Source of the DNA: Lacisediminimonas profundi
Lineage (GTDB): Bacteria; Pseudomonadota; Gammaproteobacteria; Burkholderiales; Burkholderiaceae_D
Assembly: GCF_008831265.1 (NCBI RefSeq)
Contig: NZ_VTTH01000005.1
Span: 186,001 to 250,000 of the forward strand
Direction of reading: 5' to 3'
DNA: 64,000 nt
Below are positions 11,541-19,550 of the stretch, piece by piece (within the stretch, counting starts at the first letter, position 1; each line of letters starts with the position of its first letter). Position numbers and translations under genes: made by a program. The notes beneath the pieces are model-generated. The model was given only the letters and a program-made list of their open reading frames with translations. It searched no databases and had not been told where the DNA came from.

Positions 11541-11768
11541 CTATAACGGTGCTGTGGTCCGGATCGCGGTAACACGGCTAATGACGAACTCTCCATCCAC
11601 CACGACCCTGTGCGGGACGCCAACGATATTGAAGCCTGGTCCGCCATCGTCAAGCCAGATCCTTGCCAGCGCGTCGAAATCCTCGGGCGCCAACTGAAGC
11701 ATCCGGGCAGTAATGACGAAGCGTGCTCCAGCCTTCTGCTTTCTTACAAACTCATCCATCGAAGTCAT
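11541..11768 (-). CDS. Small hypothetical protein
   Basis: 75 residues from the ATG at 11768, which has AAGGGGG five bases upstream; an earlier ATG at 11804 would overlap the pfp end and lacks a site. Sequence is soluble and mixed, with FVRKQKAGARFVITARMLQL and GPGFNIVGVPHRVVVDGEFV. No family recognised. It lies 22 bp downstream of the PPi-phosphofructokinase gene on the same strand and could be co-transcribed with it. Confidence 0.55.
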   Translation of the reverse strand: MTSMDEFVRKQKAGARFVITARMLQLAPEDFDALARIWLDDGGPGFNIVGVPHRVVVDGEFVISRVTAIRTTAPL

Positions 11769-11790
11769 ACACCCCCTTGTTCCAGGCTCA

Positions 11791-13011
11791 TCAGCGCGGC
11801 GCATTCCGCATTTTCACAACCGGATTGTGCCGCAACCGGAACGCATCCGGCATACCTGAACCCAGCAGCGGGCGCAGGTACATGCGGAATGCATCCGTGA
11901 TATCGGTGCCGCTTGCCGCAATGAACTCATCTTCCATTACCCGCGTCTTGCCGGCCACCTCGTCCAGTGCCAGCAATTCATAGTCGACCGAGTAAAAACC
12001 GGTGCGCTTGATTGCCACCGATCCGTCACGGTTGCCCCACATTGCAAACTGAACGGCTTTTTCGCCGACCTCGCGCGCTTCGCGTTGGTCCACATCGGAG
12101 ACGCAGCCGATAAATGAACGCTGCAAATATCCGAAGGTATCGCCCCGAACGCGCCTGATGTTCAACTTGGACTTGATCTCTTCGCACAATAAATCCGCCA
12201 GAGCGCCCGTGCCGGAGAGCTGCACATTGCCGTGCGCGTCGTGCTCCAGGTTCTTCGCGAGCAGAGTGGCAACCGGGACGCCCGAGGTGTCGTGGATACC
12301 CTCGGAAACCGCAATGACGCAACGCCCGTAACGTTCATACGTTGCCTTGACGTCAGCCAGGAATTTTTCGAGCACGAAGGTGCGTTCCGGCAGATAGATC
12401 AGATGCGGTCCGTCTTCAGGAAACTTCTTGCCCAAGGCCGAGGCCGCGGTCAGGAAGCCGGCGTGGCGGCCCATGACAACGCCCACATAAACCCCGGGCA
12501 AGGATGCGTTATCCAGGTTGGCGCCGGCAAAAGCCTGCGCCACAAAGCGTGCGGCGGACGGAAATCCGGGCGTGTGATCGTTACCGACCAGATCGTTATC
12601 GATCGTTTTCGGGATGTGGATGCACCGTAGCGGATAGCCTGCCTTTTGCGCTTCGAGGCTGACAATGCGCACCGTATCCGACGAGTCGTTGCCGCCAATG
12701 TAGAAGAAGTGCTCGATCTCATGCGCGCGCAGAACCTGAAAAATTTCCTGGCAATACTTGAGATCCGGCTTGTCGCGCGTGGAGCCCAATGCGGAAGAAG
12801 GCGTGTTCGCCACCAGTTCCAGGTTGTGGCTGGTTTCCTGGGTCAGGTCGACAAACTCTTCGTTCACAATGCCTCGTACGCCATGAAGCGCACCGTAGAC
12901 CCGCTCAACATTCCGAAAGCGACGCGCTTCCAGTGCAACGCCTGCCAGCGATTGGTTAATCACCGCGGTCGGGCCGCCGCCTTGGGCGACCAGGATCTTT
13001 CCAGAAGGCAT
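11791..13011 (-). CDS. pfp: Pyrophosphate-dependent 6-phosphofructokinase
   Basis: 406 residues, phosphofructokinase fold. N-terminal AQGGGPTAVINQSL binds phosphate; GGND (106-109) replaces the GGDG of ATP enzymes; PKTIDND (134-140) has the Lys typical of PPi-using enzymes where ATP enzymes have Gly; MGRHAGFL follows at about 180. It should reversibly convert fructose 6-phosphate and PPi to fructose 1,6-bisphosphate. The start is supported by GAGGAG. Many betaproteobacteria lack ATP-PFK, so this may be a reversible route; a class I fbp lies 19 kb away. Donor specificity is inferred from residues. Confidence 0.9.
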   Translation of the reverse strand: MPSGKILVAQGGGPTAVINQSLAGVALEARRFRNVERVYGALHGVRGIVNEEFVDLTQETSHNLELVANTPSSALGSTRDKPDLKYCQEIFQVLRAHEIEHFFYIGGNDSSDTVRIVSLEAQKAGYPLRCIHIPKTIDNDLVGNDHTPGFPSAARFVAQAFAGANLDNASLPGVYVGVVMGRHAGFLTAASALGKKFPEDGPHLIYLPERTFVLEKFLADVKATYERYGRCVIAVSEGIHDTSGVPVATLLAKNLEHDAHGNVQLSGTGALADLLCEEIKSKLNIRRVRGDTFGYLQRSFIGCVSDVDQREAREVGEKAVQFAMWGNRDGSVAIKRTGFYSVDYELLALDEVAGKTRVMEDEFIAASGTDITDAFRMYLRPLLGSGMPDAFRLRHNPVVKMRNAPR

Positions 13012-13098
13012 TTCGTTTCTCCTCTATCGATTGTTGAATCGCTGATCGATCATCTCAAAGCTGGCCATGAGCGGGTTGAAGTGCGACAGGAGTCGGGT

Positions 13099-13162
13099 GG
13101 GGTCTGGTCTTGACTTTTACTGCACAAGCGTTCGGTACGGGACAAGCAAGACCTGAGCCCAT
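13099..13162. repeat. Dispersed palindromic element, diverged copy
   Basis: Left arm GGGGTCTGGTCTTGAC, centre TTTTACTGCACAAGCGTTC, right arm GCAAGACCTGAGCCC. It lies upstream of pfp in the 728-bp gap 13012-13739, which contains no convincing gene but does hold this repeat, a palindrome and a -24/-12 promoter. Confidence 0.8.
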
Positions 13163-13493
13163 CATCCCACCCTGGCAGCGTTCAGTGAAGGTGCCGATTC
13201 GGCTCGCCTCGTCGAATCTTGAGGTCAGCCAAAGGACAAACTTGGCTTAGGCATGGATGGAAGAAAGAGGTGGAAATTCCGCGCATGGCGAGCATTTCAT
13301 CGACCTTGCCAGGATTCCCTGCGTAAGCCTCGTCCCGAAAACGATTGATCGGCTCCATGACCGCGACGGCCGTGCCGATACAGGCGCTCACGTCCACGGT
13401 GCTGGTACGCGCCAGAGCAAGGCGTGGCCCGGCAGGCGGATGATGGTGGCAATCAGGCGCTTGCATCCAGCGCACGCGAGTCGCGCAAGAAAG

Positions 13494-13522
13494 ACACCTT
13501 GTGTTTCCATGGCAGACACAAG
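13494..13522. promoter_or_regulatory. Palindromes upstream of the sigma-54 promoter, possible activator site
   Basis: ACACCTTGTGT (13494-13504) is a palindrome around CTT, and CTTGTGT (13498-13504) also pairs with ACACAAG (13516-13522). They lie 70-100 bp before the -24 element at 13592, the usual range for enhancer-binding proteins. The link to the activator at 15899 is inference; the sites only partly resemble the palindrome near that gene. Confidence 0.35.
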
Positions 13523-13591
13523 CCCTTGCCTGAGGTGTATTCCCCGAGGACAGAATGCCGGCGGAAGTGCGGATTCCGCCTTTCCCACATA

Positions 13592-13607
13592 TGGAATGGA
13601 ATTTGCA
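13592..13607 (+). promoter_or_regulatory. Sigma-54 (-24/-12) promoter for the LivK-like gene
   Basis: TGGAATGGAATTTGCA matches TGGCACGNNNNTTGCA at all but two positions, with GG and GC exactly 10 bases apart. It is 133 bp before the ATG at 13740, giving a leader of about 120 nt, and a sigma-54 activator gene lies 2 kb downstream. Confidence 0.65.
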
Positions 13608-13739
13608 ATGGATATGCGGCGCCATCGGCCCCTGATGTGGATCACAGTGCCGATGGGATGTTTCGTAGAGATGCAGGTCAGGGGCACCGGGCTTGCGTAC
13701 AGCACTCTGGATATCACAACCAATAACGAGGGGACATAA

Positions 13740-14939
13740 ATGAAGCAAACCTTACGCGCCGCGGTCGTCGCCGCATCCATTCTTCCCGGATGCGCACTTG
13801 CCCAGATATCTGACGATATCGTCAAGATCGGGGTCATCGTCGACAAGACCGGTGTCTATTCGACCAACGGTGGCCCGGGCGCGGTAAAAGCCGTCGAAAT
13901 GGCAATCAAGGATTTTGGCGGCAAGGTCAACGGCAAGCCGATCCAGATGGTCAATGCCGACTATCAGAACAAGGTCGACGTCGCCATGTCCAAAGCACGC
14001 GAGTGGATCGACCGCGACAAGGTCGACATGATCATCGAATCGACCGATTCAGCCGCCGCGATCGCGATGCAAAAACTGGGCGCGGACAAAAAACGCGTGA
14101 TGATCTTCGCCGGTTCCGCAACGACTGCGCTGACCAACAAGGAATGCTCGCCTTACGGCATCCACTACGTGTATGACACGTACGCGCTGGCTACCGGCAC
14201 CGGTCGCGCGATCACGCAGGAAGGCGGCGACAGTTGGTTCTTCATTACCGCGGACTATGCGTTTGGTCACTCGCTTGAACGGGATACCGTCAAGGTCGTG
14301 AAAGAGTTGGGCGGCAAGGTGACGGGCGCGATCCGCCATCCGCTTTCCGATTCCGACTTCTCTTCCTATCTGGTGCAGGCGCAGGCTTCGAAAGCCAAGG
14401 TCGTCGGCCTGGCCAACGCGGGCAAGGACATGCAGAACTCGGTGCGTCAGGCGGCCGAGTTCGGACTGACCAAGGGTCCGCAAAAACTGGCTACCTTGCT
14501 GGTGTTCGATGCTGACATCAAAGGACTGGGGCTGCAGGCGGCGCAGGGCCTCATGTTCACCACCGGTTTCTACTGGGACTACAACGACGAGACCCGTGCC
14601 TGGGCCAAGCGCTTTTATGCCGAGACCAAGTACATGCCGACCATGATCCAGGCCGGCGTCTACTCCGCGACAATGCACTATCTGAAGTCGATCCAGGCGA
14701 CCGGCACCGACAACGCCGACGTGGTAATGAAGAAGATGAAGGCGACCGAGATCAACGACTTCTTTGCCAAGGGCGGAAAGATCCGCTCGAACGGCCGCAT
14801 GGTGCATGACATGTACCTGGCCGAAGCCAAGAAACCGTCGGAATCGAAGGGCGAATGGGACATCATCAAAATCAATCGTGTGATTCCCGGCGAGCAAGCG
14901 TTCCAGCCACTGAGCGAGAACACCTGTCATTTGAAGTGA
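13740..14939 (+). CDS. LivK-type ABC transporter substrate-binding protein
   Basis: 399 residues, periplasmic binding fold type I (Leu/Ile/Val-binding family). Signal peptide with cleavage near ALAQIS, then VKIGVIVDKTGVYSTNGGPG, the typical ligand loop, and SWFFITADYAFGHSLERD around 160. A GAGGGGA site precedes the ATG. Relatives in catabolic islands bind aromatic or aliphatic carboxylates for import. No permease or ATPase (livHMGF) genes occur in the window, so partners must be elsewhere. The sigma-54-type promoter upstream suggests co-regulation with the CoA cluster. Confidence 0.92.
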   Translation: MKQTLRAAVVAASILPGCALAQISDDIVKIGVIVDKTGVYSTNGGPGAVKAVEMAIKDFGGKVNGKPIQMVNADYQNKVDVAMSKAREWIDRDKVDMIIESTDSAAAIAMQKLGADKKRVMIFAGSATTALTNKECSPYGIHYVYDTYALATGTGRAITQEGGDSWFFITADYAFGHSLERDTVKVVKELGGKVTGAIRHPLSDSDFSSYLVQAQASKAKVVGLANAGKDMQNSVRQAAEFGLTKGPQKLATLLVFDADIKGLGLQAAQGLMFTTGFYWDYNDETRAWAKRFYAETKYMPTMIQAGVYSATMHYLKSIQATGTDNADVVMKKMKATEINDFFAKGGKIRSNGRMVHDMYLAEAKKPSESKGEWDIIKINRVIPGEQAFQPLSENTCHLK

Positions 14940-14944
14940 AGTGT

Positions 14945-14980
14945 CGGCATCGGGTGCAGAGTGAACGCACCCCGATGCCG
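14945..14980 (+). terminator. Hairpin after the LivK-like gene, possible terminator
   Basis: CGGCATCGGG (14945-14954) pairs perfectly with CCCGATGCCG (14971-14980), extended by GTGC/GCAC with one bulge. It starts 6 bp after the stop codon. There is no U-tract, so termination is not certain. Confidence 0.5.
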
Positions 14981-15154
14981 CGAGCATCTGGCCGGATTCA
15001 TATTTCATGACCGGCCAGCTTGATTGCCCCCGAGCGGCTGCCGAATCGGTGCCTGCCCGCTACCCCATGCCTTGGCCAGGTGGTTCTCAGCGGCCCGCGC
15101 AGAGGCGGCAGCCATGAGGGTGGGCCGATTTTCATCGTCCATGCACTACCCGCC

Positions 15155-15868
15155 ATGAGAAACGAAATGCCCAGCACGACGCCAATTGAAACCGAAAGCG
15201 GCAATGCCCCTGGCGTGCTCCTGGTCCTCAATGACATCCTCGAGAACGTCGAGCTTGAGTTCAATCGCTGGTATCTGGAACAGCATCTTCCCGAACGGCT
15301 GGCGATCGACGGCTTCAAGAGAGCCCGACGCTACAAGGCAGTCGATGGACAGCCGGCTTACATGACGGTGTATGACTGCGACTCGGTTCAGGTACTGGCC
15401 TCGCCCGCCTACCGCGAGCGACTTGCAAATCCGACGGCATGGACAAACCAGATCATGCCGTGTTTCCGAAACATATTGCGTGCGGCCTGCCAGGAGAGTT
15501 GGTCGGCCGGCGAAGGCATGGGCGGCGCCGCGATCGTGGTGCAATGCAAACCAATCCATGGCATGGAAACCGAGGCGCGCCAATACATCACGGAAAGCCT
15601 GGCGCCTTTCCTTTTGCAATCAGACTGCGTGGTGCGTATCGCACTGTGGGAAGCCGATGCCGCAATCACCGACCAGCCCTGCGAGGAAATCGATTTGCGC
15701 GGGGCAAAAGACAATGGAGCCCACTGGATCCTGTTCATCGAGAGCTACGACCTTGCGCAACTGGCGCTCGTGCTGCATTCGCGCATCCTGAGCGGCGACG
15801 GTGCCGCCTCCGGATTATTGATCGGCTCATGGCTTCGCTACCAGCTCATTTGCGAAAGGGCCGCCTGA
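15155..15868 (+). CDS. Hypothetical protein, EthD/DUF4286-like dimeric alpha-beta barrel
   Basis: 237 residues from ATG 15155, or 233 from ATG 15167 which follows GAGA; longer frames lack a start signal. The sequence shows two similar halves, each with features of ferredoxin-like EthD or DUF4286 domains: VLNDILENVELEFNRWYLEQ followed by HLPERLAIDGFKRARRY in the first half. That pattern of a short beta strand, NxWY and xHxxER is common in small accessory proteins of aromatic and terpene catabolism. No catalytic assignment can be made. It lies between the binding-protein gene and the convergent activator gene. Confidence 0.7.
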   Translation: MRNEMPSTTPIETESGNAPGVLLVLNDILENVELEFNRWYLEQHLPERLAIDGFKRARRYKAVDGQPAYMTVYDCDSVQVLASPAYRERLANPTAWTNQIMPCFRNILRAACQESWSAGEGMGGAAIVVQCKPIHGMETEARQYITESLAPFLLQSDCVVRIALWEADAAITDQPCEEIDLRGAKDNGAHWILFIESYDLAQLALVLHSRILSGDGAASGLLIGSWLRYQLICERAA

Positions 15869-15898
15869 TCGGCCGACCAGGCGGTTGTCAGCGCCCAG

Positions 15899-17551
15899 TC
15901 ATTCTTGCGGCAGCTTCTTGTACAGGTAAGCCCGGGAAATGCCCAGGTCCTCGGCCACCTTTTTCTTGTTGCCGCGGTGCCGCAGCATCGCATCGCGGAT
16001 CATGGCTCGTTCCATCACGTCGATGGCGTCCTGAATTTTCCCGGTCGGCGTCGGCGTGGGGATCGTGACAGGCGGTAGCTGCTGCTCATTCGACTGGGCC
16101 GGCTGCGCCTGAATGGACTGGCTCGTCAAAGCACGGAAATTGCTGATGGTGATTTCCGGTCCATCACAGAAAATCGCCGCTTTCTCCACCTCGTGCAACA
16201 ACTGCCTGACGTTGCCCGGCCACGGGAGTTCGCGCAGGTAGTCGCATACGCGGCTGTCTACCCGCTTGACACTGGTGCGCTGTCGTTCGGCGAAGGCGAC
16301 CAGGAAGCTTTTCACGAGATCGGGGATATCTTCCAACCGCTCGCGCAGGCTAGGCATGCGGATGGTGACACCGCTGATACGGTAATACAGGTCGAGACGG
16401 AAATCGCCCGAGCTGATCATTCCCTGGAAATCGCGGTTGCTGGCGCAGATCAGGCGAAAATCGGAATGACGCTGGCGGTCGCCGCCCACCCTTTCGAACA
16501 TCCCGTCCTGCAAGACGCGCAGCAGCTTGACCTGGATTTCCGGTGGCATGTCGCCGATCTCATCGAAAAACAGCGAGCTGTGATCCGCGAGTTCGAACTT
16601 GCCTTTGCGCCCTTTTCTTTCGGCGCCAGTGAACGCGCCGGCTTCGTAGCCAAACAATTCGCTTTCGACCAAACCGCTGGGAAGCGCCGCCGCATTTACA
16701 AAAACCATGGTGTTCTCGTTGCGCGGACTCAGCGCGTGCATCGCATGCGCGGCCAGTTCCTTGCCTGTGCCGCTTTCACCGACGATCAGCACCGGCACAT
16801 GGAGTGGCGCCACCTTGATGATGTCCGCTTTCAACTGGCGGATGGCCTCGCTGTTCCCTACCATTTTTTCCAGGCCATAGGAACGGCGCTTGATGCCGGA
16901 CAGCTCATTGCGGTAGAACTCGACTTCCGAGCGCAGCTTGGTGACTTCGGCGCTGAGTTCGTGCACGGTGTCCGGGCCTTTGAACATGACCCGACCAATG
17001 GCGCCCAGCGTCTTTCCGTTTTCCACGATTGGTATGCGCGCCACCACCCTGGTCACGCCGCCCATTTCCTGCAACTTGCCAATCTCCGCTTTGCCTGAGC
17101 GGACGACTTCCTGCAGATTCGTATTCTCGATTACCTCAGTGACGTGCTTCCCTCTCGCTGCGCCGCGCTTGATACCGAAAAACTCTTCATGAACGGGCGG
17201 AATGTACTTGACCCGTGCCTGCGCGTCCACGACGACCATGGACTCGTACGGACTGGTCAGGAAGTAGTTGAAGATCGCGTGCGCGAAGTCGACGCTGGCG
17301 ACAAAATCGAAAAAGGTCGGATCGGCGGTCGCCGGCTGGATAAAAAACACCGTGACGTCCTCGGCGCAACGGTAGCTCGCGATCAGACGCAACTCTCCCT
17401 CGAGCGCAACCATTCCCTGTTGGCGCTTCTTTGACAATTCCTGAAGCAGTCTCTTCTGGATGGATGGGTCGCACGCAAACCCGGTGGCGCTGAGGATCGC
17501 TCCCTTGGGATCGGCAAGCAGGATGCCGAATGCCGTTATGTCTCGCTTCAT
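15899..17551 (-). CDS. Sigma-54-dependent transcriptional activator with PAS sensor domain
   Basis: 550 residues. N-terminal segment (1-90) of unknown type, PAS-like domain (about 95-190, with YESMVVVDAQARVKYI), AAA+ core with Walker A GESGTGKE (258-265), the sigma-54 contact loop GAFTGA (305-310), Walker B LFFDEIGD (327-334), and a C-terminal Fis-type helix-turn-helix KKVAEDLGISRAYLYKKL. It is not a phosphorelay receiver type, so it probably responds to a small ligand through the PAS or N-terminal part. Flanked by two promoters of -24/-12 type (13592 and 18221), which it very likely controls. A decayed copy of its first codons lies upstream at 17925. Confidence 0.93.
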   Translation of the reverse strand: MKRDITAFGILLADPKGAILSATGFACDPSIQKRLLQELSKKRQQGMVALEGELRLIASYRCAEDVTVFFIQPATADPTFFDFVASVDFAHAIFNYFLTSPYESMVVVDAQARVKYIPPVHEEFFGIKRGAARGKHVTEVIENTNLQEVVRSGKAEIGKLQEMGGVTRVVARIPIVENGKTLGAIGRVMFKGPDTVHELSAEVTKLRSEVEFYRNELSGIKRRSYGLEKMVGNSEAIRQLKADIIKVAPLHVPVLIVGESGTGKELAAHAMHALSPRNENTMVFVNAAALPSGLVESELFGYEAGAFTGAERKGRKGKFELADHSSLFFDEIGDMPPEIQVKLLRVLQDGMFERVGGDRQRHSDFRLICASNRDFQGMISSGDFRLDLYYRISGVTIRMPSLRERLEDIPDLVKSFLVAFAERQRTSVKRVDSRVCDYLRELPWPGNVRQLLHEVEKAAIFCDGPEITISNFRALTSQSIQAQPAQSNEQQLPPVTIPTPTPTGKIQDAIDVMERAMIRDAMLRHRGNKKKVAEDLGISRAYLYKKLPQE

Positions 17552-17595
17552 ATTTTGTTTATTCTGAAAACAGGATAATTTTTTTGATTGTCTCG

Positions 17596-17611
17596 CAAAA
17601 ATACACTTTTG
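17596..17611. promoter_or_regulatory. Palindromic candidate activator site upstream of the regulator
   Basis: CAAAAATACACTTTTG carries CAAAA and TTTTG arms around six bases, 45 bp before the regulator start. The same core, ATACACTTTTG, recurs at 18061 in the duplicated region. It may be an autoregulatory site. Inference from conservation and position only. Confidence 0.4.
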
Positions 17612-17924
17612 TCCGACCGTTCATTCGCCGTCGCACACAATGCCCGGCCCCAATCGCATGACAATCCCGGACGCAAAGTACCCAAGATCGGCGGCATGCC
17701 GCCGATCATCAACAGACAGTTCCAGCGGAAGATTGGCCAGAATGTGCAAGGCCGTGATGGTGCTCGACGAATCCGGGAAACAGTCCATGCATCGCTCAGC
17801 ACGAATCAAGCCAGGAAAGGGCCGCCCGGAACCCGAAGTCAAAATTAAAAACCCCGGCATCGACGTCACGCCATGTCCGAAAACCCTCAGCAGATCCGAG
17901 TCGCCGCTCGAGCGGCATCGTGTA

Positions 17925-18003
17925 CGGGTCGCATGGAAGTCCGGTAGCACTGAGGATCACTCACTCTGGATCGACAGGCAGGATGCCAAGTGCCAATATG
18001 CGT
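17925..18003 (-). pseudogene. Decayed copy of the 5' end of the sigma-54 activator gene
   Basis: On the minus strand, 17925-17993 translates to ALGILPVDPE, a stop, then VILSATGLPCDP. The intact regulator has AFGILLADPKGAILSATGFACDP (residues 7-29) at the same place, so 15 of 23 positions match. The matching start codon is lost and there is a 2-bp length difference just upstream of the match. Similarity continues into the non-coding leader up to about 18075. The rest of the gene is absent, and the sequence from 17612 to 17925 shows no other gene. Confidence 0.7.
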
Positions 18004-18055
18004 CACTCCAGATTGTGTCTGATTCAAAAACAGGATGACTAAATTGACTGCCTCC

Positions 18056-18073
18056 GGCAAATACACTTTTGCC
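18056..18073. promoter_or_regulatory. Palindromic candidate enhancer site for the CoA-cluster promoter
   Basis: GGCAAATACACTTTTGCC has perfect 6-bp arms (GGCAAA/TTTGCC) with a 6-base centre, and lies about 158 bp upstream of the -24 box at 18222, a typical distance for sigma-54 enhancers. Its core is shared with the site at 17596 before the regulator gene. Confidence 0.5.
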
Positions 18074-18220
18074 CGGTGATGAGTTCCCGCTCGCAGAAAA
18101 AATCATCAACTTGCAGACGCAGTCATGCTGCATTTTTTCGGAGTAATTGAAGGGCGCGCCGGGCGCAGGACCCGTTCAGCACCAGATGCGGCGCAAGGAA
18201 TAATTCATGGTTCCAAAGAC

Positions 18221-18236
18221 GGGCACAGATGTTGCT
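18221..18236 (+). promoter_or_regulatory. Sigma-54 (-24/-12) promoter for the CoA-thioester cluster
   Basis: GGGCACAGATGTTGCT matches the consensus TGGCACGNNNNTTGCW at 14 positions of 16 with the invariant GG and GC 10 bases apart. Transcription would start near 18247, leaving a 30-nt leader before the ATG at 18277. Confidence 0.75.
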
Positions 18237-18276
18237 CAACGACAGTCTAGCCCCACAGACCAGCCACCTTTAATCC

Positions 18277-19506
18277 ATGCTACCTGCTGACAAATTGCCC
18301 CCACCGGAACCTGGAGAACCACTCAAGCTGCTCGACGGCATACGCGTCCTTGATCTCACCACATCTGTCGCCGGCCCCTATGCGACGCTATTGCTTGCGG
18401 ACCTCGGTGCCTCGGTGGTCAAGGTCGAACGGCCGGGCCGCGGCGACGACGCCAGGTCGTGGGGCCCGCCATTCCTCGACGGCGAGTCGCTCTGGTTCCT
18501 GAGCGTCAACCGCAACAAGGAAAGCATCACGCTCGACTACTCGAATCCGGCAGGACTGGAGGTGCTGCATGCATTGATCGCCGTAGCGGATGTCGTCGTC
18601 GTGAATCAGGTAGCGCGCAGCCAGGAAAAGCTCGGCATCGATTACCAGACCGTGAAGGCGATCAATCCGAAGCTTGTCCATGTCTCCATCAGCGGCTTTG
18701 GCCTGACCGGCGCAAACAGCAACCAGCCGTGTTATGACCTGATCGCCGAGGGCTACAGCGGCGTCATGGATCTTACTGGCGAGATTGCCAGTGATCCCCA
18801 GAAGATCGGCACGCCTGCGGCGGACATGCTGGCGGGAACTGACGCGGCGCTCGCCACGATGGCAGCGCTGATCCGGCGCAACCAGACCGGAGAAGGACAC
18901 GAAATCGACGTCTCGATGGTGGAAAGCATGACCCGCTTCATGGCGCCGCGCATCGTCCCCTACCTTGGTTCGGGAGAACTGCCGCGCCGTTCCGGCGGGA
19001 AGGACAGCGTGATTGCGATCTACCAGACCTTCAATACCGCGGACAACCCGCTTACCCTGGGCCTTGGCAACGACAATATCTGGCAGCGCTTTTGCGAAAC
19101 CATCGGCCGGCCGGACATGGGTTCGGATCCCCGCTTCGCGGATAATGTCGGACGCCGCGCGGTGCGCGAGGAAATCGTGCGCGAAATCCAGGCCACCCTG
19201 CTGCAGCACCCAAGAAACCACTGGCTGACGCTGTTCGCGAAGGCGCGCATCCCGGCGGGGCCGATCAATCGCCTGGATGAAGTCGCCGACGACCCCACAC
19301 TGCGGGAACGCGGCCTCCTGTTTTCCGCGCAGCGCAACGGCACCGCCGTCCCCCAGGTCGGCTTGGGCATCCAGTTCAACCGTAACAACCGGGTCTACCG
19401 CAAAGCTCCTCCGCGCCTGGGACAAGACAATCATGCGGTATTCTCATCATGGCTTTGCTGGGGCGATGAGCGAGTCCGGGAACTCGATAATTCCGGCCTG
19501 CTCTGA
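18277..19506 (+). CDS. Family III CoA-transferase (CaiB/BaiF)
   Basis: 409 residues. Family features: LLDGIRVLDLTTSVAGPYAT with the phosphate-binding start, LADLGASVVKVERPGRGDDAR, and GTPAADMLAGTDAALATMAAL, where the Asp of ADMLAG is the catalytic acyl-carrying residue. It probably moves CoA between a carboxylate substrate and a CoA thioester product, a cheaper alternative to the ATP-using ligase at 20359. First gene after the -24/-12 promoter at 18221. The acid it activates is not evident. Confidence 0.92.
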   Translation: MLPADKLPPPEPGEPLKLLDGIRVLDLTTSVAGPYATLLLADLGASVVKVERPGRGDDARSWGPPFLDGESLWFLSVNRNKESITLDYSNPAGLEVLHALIAVADVVVVNQVARSQEKLGIDYQTVKAINPKLVHVSISGFGLTGANSNQPCYDLIAEGYSGVMDLTGEIASDPQKIGTPAADMLAGTDAALATMAALIRRNQTGEGHEIDVSMVESMTRFMAPRIVPYLGSGELPRRSGGKDSVIAIYQTFNTADNPLTLGLGNDNIWQRFCETIGRPDMGSDPRFADNVGRRAVREEIVREIQATLLQHPRNHWLTLFAKARIPAGPINRLDEVADDPTLRERGLLFSAQRNGTAVPQVGLGIQFNRNNRVYRKAPPRLGQDNHAVFSSWLCWGDERVRELDNSGLL

Positions 19507-19550
19507 CCAGGCCCCTGCCCTTACCATTTCAACTATCCGGAGACACATCC

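Noticed and set aside
13182..13748. 188-residue open frame on the minus strand, and the 160-residue frame on the plus strand at 13257-13739
   Set aside because: Composition is unlike a real protein, both overlap each other, and the region holds a sigma-54 promoter and palindromes instead.
17621..17950. 109-residue minus-strand frame upstream of the regulator
   Set aside because: It has no similarity I can see, overlaps the regulator remnant only at one end in another frame, and has no start signal.
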